This document shows positions 1-10,072 of a stretch of 64,000 nt of DNA, piece by piece. The first letter of the stretch is position 1. The number at the start of each line of letters is the position of its first letter. Position numbers and translations under genes: made by a program. Source of the stretch: Bacteroidota bacterium (GTDB lineage: Bacteria; Bacteroidota; Bacteroidia; AKYH767-A; OLB10); assembly GCA_023251535.1 (NCBI GenBank), contig JAHEYP010000005.1:62001-126000 (forward strand). The letters run 5' to 3'. The notes beneath the pieces were generated by a model. The model worked only from the letters and a program-made list of their open reading frames with translations, was not told the origin of the DNA and did no database searches.

Positions 1-1462
1 ACTCAATTGAGTTCTTAATATCTGTAAAGAGCACTCGGTCTTTATCAACGAAAGGTACTACTTTTCTGTAATCCGAAATTAACTGCTCTAATTTTGAAGA
101 TGATTTTGCAGGACGACGGAATTCCATCGCTTGCGATGCATTCATTAATTCTATTGCAAGTATCTTCTCTAGATTCATTACTACTCTATATAGCTTCGTT
201 GCTGCATTTGCTCCCATACTCACGTGATCTTCTTGTCCGTTTGATGATACAATCGAATCAATTGATGCAGGTGTACATAATTGCTTATTCTGACTTACAA
301 TCGATGCAGCAGTATATTGAGGAATCATAAAGCCTGAGTCTAATCCCGGATTTGCCACTAAAAATGCCGGCAATCCTCTTAAGCCACTGATTAATTGATA
401 AGTTCTTCTTTCACTGATGTTCCCTAATTCGGCTAATGCAATTGCTAAGAAATCTAATGGCAATGCTAATGGTTGTCCGTGGAAATTACCCGCGCTGATA
501 ATTAAATCTTCTTCTGGAAAAACTGTTGGATTATCAGTTACTGAATTTACTTCAGTGGTAAAAACTGATGCTACATATTCTATCGTGTCTTTCGATGCAC
601 CATGCACTTGAGGAATACAACGGAAAGCATATGGGTCTTGCACATGTTGCTTCGCACGACTAATCATCTCGCTTCCGTTAAGCAACTCACGGTAACGGCT
701 AGCCGTATTTATTTGTCCTGCATGTGGACGAATATCATGTATCAAATGATGAAAAGGTTCTATCCTTCCATCAAAGCCTTCTAATGAAATTGCTCCAACT
801 ATATCTGCAATACGCTCTAATCTCTTAGCTTGAAGTATGCTCCAACTACCAAATGAGCTCATAAACTGAGTCCCGTTAAGTAATGCTAATCCTTCTTTCG
901 ACTTCAATACCACAGGCTTCAAGTTAAATTTCTTCAAAGTTTCTGCTGCCGACATCTTCTCACCATTTACTCGTACTTCTCCTAAGCCAATTAAAGGCAA
1001 ACTTAAATGTGCTAAGGGAGCTAAATCGCCCGATGCACCTAATGATCCTTGGTCGTAAACAACAGGAAGAATGTCGTTATTGAAAAATTCAATCATCAAT
1101 TGAACTGTCTCTACTTGCACCCCTGAATTGCCATATGACATTCCTTGAATTTTCAAGAACAACATCAACTTCACGATATCAGAAGGAACTTCTTCACCAG
1201 TTCCGCAAGCATGCGACATTACCAAGTTTACTTGCAATTGACCCAAGTCTTGCTTCGAAATCGATTTATTGTACAATGATCCGAATCCTGTGTTAATTCC
1301 ATAAAAAGCAGCATCACTACTTTCCATTTTCTTATCTAAGTAATCGCGACATTCTTTTATTTTCGCTTTCGACTCATCACTCAATGCCAACTTTGTAGAT
1401 GGCTCTAACATCAACTTTAACGTTTCAAACGTAACTTGATTCGAAGAAACAATATGATTCAT
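1..1462 (-). CDS. hutH: Histidine ammonia-lyase, 3' end truncated by window edge
   Basis: Reverse-strand reading from ATG at 1462 gives MNHIVSSNQVTFETLKLMLEP...AFYGINTGFGSLYNKSI...YDQGSLGASGDLAPLAHLSLPLIGLGEV; the ASGD motif forms the MIO cofactor. Absent from the ORF track because there is no stop before the window edge. Confidence 0.95.
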   Translation of the reverse strand, partial: MNHIVSSNQVTFETLKLMLEPSTKLALSDESKAKIKECRDYLDKKMESSDAAFYGINTGFGSLYNKSISKQDLGQLQVNLVMSHACGTGEEVPSDIVKLMLFLKIQGMSYGNSGVQVETVQLMIEFFNNDILPVVYDQGSLGASGDLAPLAHLSLPLIGLGEVRVNGEKMSAAETLKKFNLKPVVLKSKEGLALLNGTQFMSSFGSWSILQAKRLERIADIVGAISLEGFDGRIEPFHHLIHDIRPHAGQINTASRYRELLNGSEMISRAKQHVQDPYAFRCIPQVHGASKDTIEYVASVFTTEVNSVTDNPTVFPEEDLIISAGNFHGQPLALPLDFLAIALAELGNISERRTYQLISGLRGLPAFLVANPGLDSGFMIPQYTAASIVSQNKQLCTPASIDSIVSSNGQEDHVSMGANAATKLYRVVMNLEKILAIELMNASQAMEFRRPAKSSSKLEQLISDYRKVVPFVDKDRVLFTDIKNSIE

Positions 1463-1474
1463 TTTCTACTTTTT

Positions 1475-2842
1475 TTATTTCAATAGATCAGCTAACTGAT
1501 CAAGTTTAATTTTTTGCTGTGTGCCGTCAGACATGTTCTTTAATGTCACTTCACGGGAATTTCTTTCTTCAGATCCTGCTAGAATAACATAAGGAATATT
1601 CCTTGCATCTGCATATCCCATTTGCTTTTTCATTTTCACAGCATCAGGATATAGTTCAGCATATACTGCATTATTCCTTAGTGTACGAAGTATCTCCAAT
1701 CCGTAAGCTATTTCTTCACCTCCGAAATTCACAATCAGCACTTTCGTCGATAATGTTGCATCTGCAGGAAACAATCCTGCTTCCTCTAAAACATCATAAA
1801 TTCGATCAGCTCCAAATGAAATCCCTACACCCGACATTCCATTCAATCCGAATATGCCCGTTAAATCGTCATACCTTCCACCTCCACAAATACTGCTAGT
1901 AAATGAGGAACGTGAGTCATCAACCTTAACTTCAAAGATTGCTCCTGTGTAATAATTCAATCCACGCGCTAAAGTCATTTCAAATTCAAGGTTTACCTTT
2001 TTGAAATCTAACGCTTTCGTATATCCGAAAATCTCTTCGATCTCTGATATTCCTTTCATCCCAACTTCCGATGATTTTAGCATCGTTTTTAACAACTCCA
2101 ATTTCTGATCGTGAGTACCGGCAAATTCTAATAAGGGTTGCAAACTATTTACCGCATTCTCAGAAACACCTTTCGACAGCATTTCCGCCTTTACTTTGTC
2201 GACACCAATTTTATCGAGCTTATCAATTGCAACGGTAATATCAATAATCCTTTCAGCTTCACCTAAAATCTCAGCAATGCCTGATAATATTTTACGATTG
2301 TTTATTTGAACTTTTACACCCAAGCCAAGGTTATTGAATACTTCATCAAATAATTCGATCAACTCCAACTCATTCAACAAAGAGGTGGTCCCAATAACAT
2401 CTGCATCACATTGGTAAAACTCGCGGTAACGTCCTTTCTGAGGCTTGTCTGCTCTCCATACCGGCTGTATCTGATATCGTTTAAATGGAAATGTGATTTC
2501 ATTTTGATGCATCACTACATAACGTGCAAACGGAACCGTTAAATCATATCTTAATGCCTTTTCGGATATTCCTGCCGTTAGTTTCTTTGAATCTTTGTTT
2601 GCTAGTGCATCCGCATCAGCTTTTTCTAAAAAATCCCCCGAATTCAGGATTTTAAAAATCAACTTATCTCCTTCTTCACCGTATTTCCCCATTAGCGTTG
2701 ATAGATTCTCCATACTCGGAGTTTCTAATGGCAAATAACCGTATTTGCGAAATGATGCACGGATAGTATCGAAGATGTAATTCCTCTTTACCATTTCGTC
2801 CGGACCAAAGTCGCGTGTTCCTCTCGGAATTGATGGTTTCAT
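1475..2842 (-). CDS. hisS: Histidyl-tRNA synthetase
   Basis: MKPSIPRGTRDFGPDE..., motif 2 region KPQKGRYREFYQCDADVIG, ARGLNYYTGAIFEV, class II HisRS features. Confidence 0.97.
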   Translation of the reverse strand: MKPSIPRGTRDFGPDEMVKRNYIFDTIRASFRKYGYLPLETPSMENLSTLMGKYGEEGDKLIFKILNSGDFLEKADADALANKDSKKLTAGISEKALRYDLTVPFARYVVMHQNEITFPFKRYQIQPVWRADKPQKGRYREFYQCDADVIGTTSLLNELELIELFDEVFNNLGLGVKVQINNRKILSGIAEILGEAERIIDITVAIDKLDKIGVDKVKAEMLSKGVSENAVNSLQPLLEFAGTHDQKLELLKTMLKSSEVGMKGISEIEEIFGYTKALDFKKVNLEFEMTLARGLNYYTGAIFEVKVDDSRSSFTSSICGGGRYDDLTGIFGLNGMSGVGISFGADRIYDVLEEAGLFPADATLSTKVLIVNFGGEEIAYGLEILRTLRNNAVYAELYPDAVKMKKQMGYADARNIPYVILAGSEERNSREVTLKNMSDGTQQKIKLDQLADLLK

Positions 2843-2866
2843 TTTAACAATTTATTGTCAAGCAAA

Positions 2867-2919
2867 AAGCAGTTTAATGATAGAAATTACTTTACAATAC
2901 GACTATCATTAAACTGCTT
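2867..2919 (-). terminator. Rho-independent terminator for ettA (minus strand)
   Basis: Perfect 17-bp inverted repeat AAGCAGTTTAATGATAG / CTATCATTAAACTGCTT with 19-nt loop, followed on the minus strand by TTTTT. Confidence 0.75.
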
Positions 2920-2935
2920 CTCAAATAATTTTCAA

Positions 2936-4612
2936 TTAAGCTGTAAGCTTTTTATATCTGAACTTCTTGGCTTCTGTATTTCCAAGTCGTTTCTTTTTAT
3001 TTTCTTCATACTCTGTATATCCTCCTTCGAAGAAGTAAACTTGCGAGTCTCCTTCAAACGCCAAGATATGCGTGCAAACACGATCTAAGAACCAACGGTC
3101 GTGGCTAATGATTACCACACAGCCCGCAAAGTTTTCTAATGCTTCTTCAAGTGCTCTAAGTGTATTCAAGTCGATATCATTGGTAGGCTCATCGAGTAAT
3201 AATACGTTAGCTCCCATCTTCAATGTCATCGCTAAGTGAACACGATTTCTCTCTCCTCCCGACAACACTTCTAATTTCTTGCCTTGATCTGCACCACTGA
3301 AATTGAACTTCGAAATATAACTTCTGGCATTGGTGTTTTTTCCACCAATCACCATTTGCTCTGTTCCTCCACTGATGATATCGTAAACTGATTTACCTGC
3401 TACTAATTCATCGTGACTCTGATCTACATATCCCGCTACAACTGTCTCTCCTACTTTAAAACTTCCTGAATCAGGAGTTTCTTGTCCCATAATCATTCGG
3501 AATAATGTTGTTTTACCAGCACCATTCGGCCCAATAATTCCAACAATACCCGCTTGTGGTAAATTGAAACTTAAATTATCAATCAACAATCGATCTCCAA
3601 AACCTTTGCTAATGCCTTCCGCTTCAATTACGTTAGTTCCTAAACGAGGTCCCGCAGGAATGAAGATTTCTAATTTCTCTTCTTTCTCACGTGTCTCTTC
3701 GTTCAACATTTTATCATATGCTTGCAAACGAGCTTTCGATTTCGCGTGACGAGCTTTCGGTGCCATACGTACCCAGTCTAATTCACGTTCTAATGTTTTA
3801 GCTCGGCGACTTTCTTGTTTCTCTTCCATTGCAAGTCGCTTCGACTTTTGCTCAAGCCAGCTGCTGTAATTTCCTTGCCAAGGAATTCCTTCTCCACGAT
3901 CTAATTCTAAAATCCATCCAGCAACGTTATCCAAGAAGTAACGATCGTGCGTTACCGCAATTACAGTTCCTTTGTATTGTTGTAAGTGATGTTCTAACCA
4001 TTCTACCGATTCAGCATCTAAGTGGTTAGTAGGCTCATCGAGCAATAAAATTTCAGGCTCTTGCAATAACAAACGACAAAGTGCTAATCGGCGACGCTCT
4101 CCACCCGATAACACAGCAACCTGCGACTCAGGATCAGGACAACGTAATGCATCCATCGCAATTTCAATTTTGTTGTCTAATTCCCACGCGTTTGATGCAT
4201 CGATTTTATCCATCAACTCAGCCTGACGCTCAATGAGCTTATTCATCTCATCGTCTGTGCAAGGCTCGCCAAGTTTATTATTGACATCTTCATATTCTTT
4301 CAAAATATCAACAATCGGTTGAACGCCCTCCATCACAATCTCACGCGCTGTTTTGGTTGTATCCAACTCCGGCTCTTGCGGAAGATATCCTACATTGTAT
4401 CCCGGTGAAAACACCACTTCTCCTTGAAATGATTTGTCTAAACCAGCAATAATTTTCAATAAAGATGACTTCCCAGAACCATTCAAACCGAGAATCCCGA
4501 TCTTTGCTCCGTAGAAGAAACTAAGGTAAATATTCTTAAGTACTTGTTTTTGAGGAGGATAAGTCTTACTTACTCCTACCATCGAAAAAATAATTTTGCG
4601 ATCGTCAGCCAT
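2936..4612 (-). CDS. ettA: ABC-F type ATPase, energy-dependent translational throttle EttA-like; start chosen at MADDRK
   Basis: Two Walker A/signature sets (GLNGSGKSSLLK, LSGGERRRLALCRLL; GPNGAGKTTLF, LSGGERNRVHLAMTL), ABC-F linker; the upstream 21 codons of the ORF look non-coding. Confidence 0.93.
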   Translation of the reverse strand: MADDRKIIFSMVGVSKTYPPQKQVLKNIYLSFFYGAKIGILGLNGSGKSSLLKIIAGLDKSFQGEVVFSPGYNVGYLPQEPELDTTKTAREIVMEGVQPIVDILKEYEDVNNKLGEPCTDDEMNKLIERQAELMDKIDASNAWELDNKIEIAMDALRCPDPESQVAVLSGGERRRLALCRLLLQEPEILLLDEPTNHLDAESVEWLEHHLQQYKGTVIAVTHDRYFLDNVAGWILELDRGEGIPWQGNYSSWLEQKSKRLAMEEKQESRRAKTLERELDWVRMAPKARHAKSKARLQAYDKMLNEETREKEEKLEIFIPAGPRLGTNVIEAEGISKGFGDRLLIDNLSFNLPQAGIVGIIGPNGAGKTTLFRMIMGQETPDSGSFKVGETVVAGYVDQSHDELVAGKSVYDIISGGTEQMVIGGKNTNARSYISKFNFSGADQGKKLEVLSGGERNRVHLAMTLKMGANVLLLDEPTNDIDLNTLRALEEALENFAGCVVIISHDRWFLDRVCTHILAFEGDSQVYFFEGGYTEYEENKKKRLGNTEAKKFRYKKLTA

Positions 4613-4735
4613 TTCTAAGAGATTGATTAATGTAACTTTAGGCCCTGAAACTCTGTTTAGAGGAAAGGAATGCAAAAGTATCTCTTTCTATCGAGAAAGG
4701 AAACAGAAAAGCACCACTAAAAACGAATAAAAAAC

Positions 4736-6883
4736 ATGAACAACTTCCGTAAAATATTTTTCCTTTTCAGCGTGTTATCAGGATTAGCAAATTTTTCTTA
4801 CGCACAAGACACTAAGCTGAACTTCAAGCTTTTACAGCTATCACAATCGGAAAATGCAGCGCAAACGCCCATTGCAGTTCTCATAAAAGGTGATGTAAAT
4901 TACCTTAGAGAAGAACTGCCTCGCATTGGAGGAACATTCAAATTTGCTGCCGGAAATATTATTTCAGCTACTGTCCCTGCCGATAGAATTGTAGCCCTTT
5001 CGCTCGATCCTCATGTTTTTCGCATGGAAGAAGGTCGCTTAAACCTTCAACCCATGAACGACAAAATGCTGATTAACAACAAAATAGACAAAGTTCAAAA
5101 CGGCATTTCTCCTTTAACGCAAGGATATAACGGTTCAGGTGTAATTGTGGGTGTTATTGATACAGGTATCGACATTAGTCATCCCGATTTCAAAGACTCG
5201 CTAGGAAATACTAGAATTTTATGGGTGTGGGATCATGTTTTAGGTACTGCCCCAAATGCACCACAACCCTACAACTACGGACAACAATTTTCTGCTGCCG
5301 ATATCAATGCAGGACTAGCATCAGCTACCGACGACATTGGAGCCCATGGTACTCATGTAACAGGAATTGCAACCAGCAATGGCAATACAAATATTGTGTT
5401 TAAAGGTGCAGCACCTAAGGCTGATATCATTGCAGTAAAACTAAACTTTAATCAAGCAGACAATGCATGGCTAGGCAGTGTTGCTGATGCCGTGAAATAT
5501 ATTTTCGATAAAGCCGATTCATTAAACAAACCTTGTGTGATTAACATTAGCGCTGGAACTTATTACGGATCACACGACGGAAGAGATTTAGCCGCACAAA
5601 CTATCGATAATTTAATCACAGCACAGAATGGACGAAGCCTTGTTGCCGCAGCAGGAAATGCAGGAAATATTGCACATCATCTGCAACATTTACATGCTAG
5701 CGGTGGCGACACTTTGCTAACTTGGTTTTATAATACCGCATCACCGATTTATATTGAACTTTGGGCCGATACTGCCGACTTTAAAAATATTAAAGTGGCT
5801 ATTGGTGCAGATGTTACTACTCCAAACATTAAAAGTGTAGCTCAAAAACCTTTTATTGGAATTACAGGAAATGTTGGCGTTCTCAAAAACGATTCGATCA
5901 TCAGCAACACCGGACATCGTTTAGCAACTTATCAAACCTATGGACAATTGATCGGCAACAAATACAGCTTCATCTATTATATCAATCCTGATTCTGCATT
6001 CGATTACTTTAGATTAATGAGTAAAGGTTCAGGCAAATTTGATGTTTGGTCGTTTGATATGATTAATACTGGAATTCCAGCTCCAGGATTTTATCCGAAT
6101 ATTGCAAACTATGTTTATCCCGATTACAACCAAACTATTTGCAGCAGCTTCCAATGCAGTGATAAAGTAATTACGACGGGACAATATGTAAACAGAAACA
6201 ACTTCATCGATTACAACGGCAATATGCAAACGTTCCCTTTAACTGAAGGAGAATTAGCAGCAAGTTCGAGTAAAGGCCCTACACGCGATGGAAGAAACAA
6301 ACCTGATATTACTTCAACTGGAGAATATACTTTGTCGGCCTTACCTACTTCCGCTCAAGCGTGGTTTATTGCTAATCAACCTTACAAACTGGCATTCGAC
6401 GGAAAGCATATCAGAGATGGAGGAACCTCATCGGCAGCTCCTGCAGTAGCTGGAAGTATCGCTCTTTATTTTCAAATGAATCCGAATGCTTCGTGGCTCG
6501 ATGTTAAAAATAGAATTACTCTGTGCGCAGCAACAGACCTGTTTACAGGTTCTTCTCTGCCAAATAATGATTGGGGCTTCGGAAAATTAGATGCATTTAC
6601 TTTAATGACAGGATGCTCTGCTTCAGGGGTCAATGAATTAAATAATTTATCATTCGATATATTCCCGAATCCTGCAAATAGTATTTTACAAATCAGCAAT
6701 GCAAATATTAGCAAAAACATTTCTGTTTCTATTTACAATTGCACAGGGGCTATTGTTTACTCAGGAATTTTAGATGTAAACAACAAAACCATCGAAACAG
6801 CTGCATTAGCACCAGGATTATACTTGCTGAAACTTACTTCAGGAGATGTTTCAGGAACGAAAAAAATCCTGATTCAACATTAA
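4736..6883 (+). CDS. Secreted S8 subtilisin-like serine protease with T9SS type A C-terminal sorting domain
   Basis: Signal peptide; D (GVIDTGIDISHPD), H (HGTHVTGIA), S (GGTSSAAPAVAG) triad; C-term FDIFPNPANSILQIS...GLYLLKLTSGD. Confidence 0.93.
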   Translation: MNNFRKIFFLFSVLSGLANFSYAQDTKLNFKLLQLSQSENAAQTPIAVLIKGDVNYLREELPRIGGTFKFAAGNIISATVPADRIVALSLDPHVFRMEEGRLNLQPMNDKMLINNKIDKVQNGISPLTQGYNGSGVIVGVIDTGIDISHPDFKDSLGNTRILWVWDHVLGTAPNAPQPYNYGQQFSAADINAGLASATDDIGAHGTHVTGIATSNGNTNIVFKGAAPKADIIAVKLNFNQADNAWLGSVADAVKYIFDKADSLNKPCVINISAGTYYGSHDGRDLAAQTIDNLITAQNGRSLVAAAGNAGNIAHHLQHLHASGGDTLLTWFYNTASPIYIELWADTADFKNIKVAIGADVTTPNIKSVAQKPFIGITGNVGVLKNDSIISNTGHRLATYQTYGQLIGNKYSFIYYINPDSAFDYFRLMSKGSGKFDVWSFDMINTGIPAPGFYPNIANYVYPDYNQTICSSFQCSDKVITTGQYVNRNNFIDYNGNMQTFPLTEGELAASSSKGPTRDGRNKPDITSTGEYTLSALPTSAQAWFIANQPYKLAFDGKHIRDGGTSSAAPAVAGSIALYFQMNPNASWLDVKNRITLCAATDLFTGSSLPNNDWGFGKLDAFTLMTGCSASGVNELNNLSFDIFPNPANSILQISNANISKNISVSIYNCTGAIVYSGILDVNNKTIETAALAPGLYLLKLTSGDVSGTKKILIQH

Positions 6884-9093
6884 TCTGTTTTAATAAGCTT
6901 AAACATTTTTTGTCCTTTTTTATGCGATAAAATCATCGTATAAAAACCCGACGAAAGTGCTGAGGTATTTATTGTACTTGTTTGAGAGGAAAGAGTGCTT
7001 TCTGCAATTCGTTTCCCCGACAAATCATAAATTATTAGTTGGACCTTGCCCTCTGAAATTTCTTTATCAAATTCAATCGTTAAATAGTCCTTAACCGGAT
7101 TAGGATAAATATTAGCATTCAATTCTGAGAATGAATTTTCGTCGACTGAATTCAGTGAATTCTGAGTAAAAAGCACCACTCCTCCCGATTGATTTCCGAT
7201 CACTAAATCAAACGCTCCGTCACCATCTATATCCGCCATAGCCGGAGACGACTTCAACGGTTCATATAAATTTTTATACGACGAATCTACTAACGTAAAC
7301 GCACCTCCGAGATTTCCATCGATATCCGTATAGTCGTAGATATATCCGCTATATGATCCAACCAACAGCTCATAGCCGCTACCGTTATCAAATAAAACCG
7401 GATAACTATATCCCGCATTTCCTCCACTTCTTTTTACATCTACATTTCCGAATGTAGCCGTTTGAAACGTAAACACTGGGAACGATGTCGAACCAGTATT
7501 TCTATAGTAATTTAAGTTTCCGTTACGCTCTCCAATCACCAAATCAAGTAATCCGTCGCGATCAACATCTACTAACTGAGGCGCTGCATCATTTCCAACA
7601 TCAATATTCTGAAAATATGATTGCGAAAAAATAAAGATAGCTGACTGTCCCGCCCCTGCAATATTCTGAAAATAGGCCAACTTCCCATCTGCATCGCCTA
7701 CTAGTAAATCTTCATCACCATCGCCGTTCAAATCGCCGAAGGCTAATCGAGTACCGATTAATCCATATGTTCTAAAGTTCAAAGCACTATCGTTCATCAA
7801 GGTAAATGTATACTTACTTCCCGCAGATGTATTTCTGTAATACGCAACCTTACTCACCGAATTCCCATTGTCAAAATATGAATCATTGCTGATTAGCAAA
7901 TCTTTCTTCCCATCACTATCCCAATCAAAAAATACAGGATGCGACGATGTCCCTACTTCAATCATTTCATTTACTAAAAAACGGTTCTGTGTTAATGAAA
8001 ATTGGACATTAGTATTTGTTCCCGTATTCTTATAATAATAAACATTGTTATAGTCTTCGCCGTTATTATTGTAGTTAGTCACTAACATATCAACAACTCC
8101 ATCATTATCTACATCTAAACATTGCGGTGCGGCAATATCACGCATAGAGGCAGGAGTATTGTACGATGGAAACAAAGTGTCTTGTGCACATGCATACGCC
8201 GAATCAATATTTCCGCAGTTATGTACTTCCAATAAATTTCTTCCTACTTTATCACCGCATAAGAAATCTTTATCTCCATCACCATCTAAATCGATTGCCC
8301 AAATCGATGATCCTGAATCCATAATTTGATTTTCTTCATTTAATCTGAATGGATGCGCAGGCAACAAAGGACAAGTTGCATTTACAGGAAGTACTGCATT
8401 ATTCTTCGATGCTTCTTTGTAAAAATAACCCCAACAACCCGGAACATTATAAAACAAAAATTGATTCGCACTACCCAGAGAATCCATCGCCAAGTTTTTA
8501 TTTAATTCAATCCAACTTCCACTAATCGAAAATGCTAAAACATCCATATCGCCATCATTATCAATGTCGACAAGTGCCGGTGCATCAACTCGTGTGGTGT
8601 ATAAATTTGTTTGAAAGCCGAAATATGTTGTAGCCAATTGCATTGATACATTTGTAAAATATAATCCATTGCCAGCATTGATATCATTTCTGTCTACTCG
8701 AATTCCACCGTTATTATAACTGAACAAATCCATGTCTCCGTCATTGTCGTAATCATAGGTGCGAATCCATCCTTGCAAGCCATCCGGGCAAACACTTAAA
8801 TATTCAGGAGCATATTTGTAATTCGGAGTCCCACCTGTTCCAATATTCTCAAAAGCATTTAATCGATAAGTCTGCGCATCAAAAACCAATAAGTCATTTT
8901 TACCATCTCCATTTAAGTCGATGGAGGCAAAAACCGGACTATTCAATCCGCATGACCATCCATTATTCATCTCACTGCCTGCAACTATCACTTTTACCAA
9001 GGTATCTCGATAAAAGGTCACTTGCGCATCTAACACAGTGGATATCAGAATGAAAATTGCAATAAAATAGGATCTAAAGGAACTTATTTTCAT
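6880..9093 (-). CDS. Secreted FG-GAP/VCBS repeat protein with T9SS C-terminal sorting domain
   Basis: Many DxDxDGxxD repeats (DLNGDGKNDLLVFD, DYDNDGDMDLFSY, DIDGDGAFDLVIG); C-term NIYPNPVKDYLTIEF...GFYTMILSHKKGQKMFKLIK. Confidence 0.92.
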   Translation of the reverse strand: MKISSFRSYFIAIFILISTVLDAQVTFYRDTLVKVIVAGSEMNNGWSCGLNSPVFASIDLNGDGKNDLLVFDAQTYRLNAFENIGTGGTPNYKYAPEYLSVCPDGLQGWIRTYDYDNDGDMDLFSYNNGGIRVDRNDINAGNGLYFTNVSMQLATTYFGFQTNLYTTRVDAPALVDIDNDGDMDVLAFSISGSWIELNKNLAMDSLGSANQFLFYNVPGCWGYFYKEASKNNAVLPVNATCPLLPAHPFRLNEENQIMDSGSSIWAIDLDGDGDKDFLCGDKVGRNLLEVHNCGNIDSAYACAQDTLFPSYNTPASMRDIAAPQCLDVDNDGVVDMLVTNYNNNGEDYNNVYYYKNTGTNTNVQFSLTQNRFLVNEMIEVGTSSHPVFFDWDSDGKKDLLISNDSYFDNGNSVSKVAYYRNTSAGSKYTFTLMNDSALNFRTYGLIGTRLAFGDLNGDGDEDLLVGDADGKLAYFQNIAGAGQSAIFIFSQSYFQNIDVGNDAAPQLVDVDRDGLLDLVIGERNGNLNYYRNTGSTSFPVFTFQTATFGNVDVKRSGGNAGYSYPVLFDNGSGYELLVGSYSGYIYDYTDIDGNLGGAFTLVDSSYKNLYEPLKSSPAMADIDGDGAFDLVIGNQSGGVVLFTQNSLNSVDENSFSELNANIYPNPVKDYLTIEFDKEISEGKVQLIIYDLSGKRIAESTLSSQTSTINTSALSSGFYTMILSHKKGQKMFKLIKTD

Positions 9094-9142
9094 TTAGTTT
9101 TGGAGCTTGTGTTCTCCAAATGTAGGAAGATTATCAAAATAT

Positions 9143-9150
9143 TAACTTTG
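9143..9150 (+). promoter_or_regulatory. Bacteroidota-type -7 element TAACTTTG
   Basis: Exact TAnnTTTG, 4 nt before the ATG at 9155. Confidence 0.55.
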
Positions 9151-9154
9151 CAGC

Positions 9155-10015
9155 ATGATTAAAAATATTGAGAAGTACTTATCGCTCGTAAAATTCAGTC
9201 ATACTGTGTTCGCTCTTCCATTCGCAGCTATTGGTTACACATTGGCTGTAACTCAAACCGAACAGTCTTTCTCGTGGCCATTAGCTTTAAAAGTTGTTTT
9301 GTGTATGGTATTCGCTCGCTCGGCAGCTATGGCTTTCAACCGCTGGGCCGATAGAGCAATCGATATGAAAAACCCACGCACAATTGTGAGAGAAATTCCT
9401 TCTGGCAAAATTTCTGAAGGTGCTGCCCTCGCTTTTGTGATTTTCAATTGCCTTGCATTTATCATTACTACTTATTTCATTAATCAAGCTTGTTTCTACC
9501 TCTCTTTTGTGGCCTTAGCGGTGGTACTCGGCTACTCTTACACGAAGCGTTTCACTTCACTCTGCCATTTGGTTTTAGGACTAGGACTATCATTGGCGCC
9601 AATTGGTGCGTGGATAGCAGTTACAGGTGAATTTGCTGTTCTTCCACTCTTGTTTTCTGGAGCTGTTCTATGCTGGGTAAGCGGATTCGATATCATCTAT
9701 GCCCTGCAAGATGAACAATTCGATCGCTCGAATAATTTACATTCAATTCCTTCTTTATTAGGAACCGAAAAAGCGCTTTTATTATCGCGACAATTACATG
9801 TTGCCACTTCGTTATTCCTCTTTAGCGCAGCCTTTTACGGACATTTCAACAACCTGTATTTTGTGGGATGGGCTGTCTTTACAGGACTGTTAATTTACCA
9901 ACATCGTCTCGTAAAACCAGGTGATTTATCGCGGGTTAATCTGGCCTTCTTCACAACCAACGGTATCGCAAGTATCACTTTTGCGGTGATTGTAATCACT
10001 TCACTGCTCATGTAG
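9155..10015 (+). CDS. UbiA-family prenyltransferase (4-hydroxybenzoate octaprenyltransferase-like / menaquinone pathway)
   Basis: FSHTVFALPFAAIGY, NRWADRAIDMKNPRT, second motif DIIYALQDEQFDR, multiple TM helices. Confidence 0.9.
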   Translation: MIKNIEKYLSLVKFSHTVFALPFAAIGYTLAVTQTEQSFSWPLALKVVLCMVFARSAAMAFNRWADRAIDMKNPRTIVREIPSGKISEGAALAFVIFNCLAFIITTYFINQACFYLSFVALAVVLGYSYTKRFTSLCHLVLGLGLSLAPIGAWIAVTGEFAVLPLLFSGAVLCWVSGFDIIYALQDEQFDRSNNLHSIPSLLGTEKALLLSRQLHVATSLFLFSAAFYGHFNNLYFVGWAVFTGLLIYQHRLVKPGDLSRVNLAFFTTNGIASITFAVIVITSLLM

Positions 10016-10072
10016 CAAAACAGAGTGGAGAAATGGGGTTTTTTGTTTATTTTTGTTTGATATTGCCCATTT

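Noticed and set aside
94-784. Plus-strand ORFs of 78, 64 and 60 aa
   Set aside because: They are antisense to hutH, which reads through on the minus strand to the window edge with clear homology.
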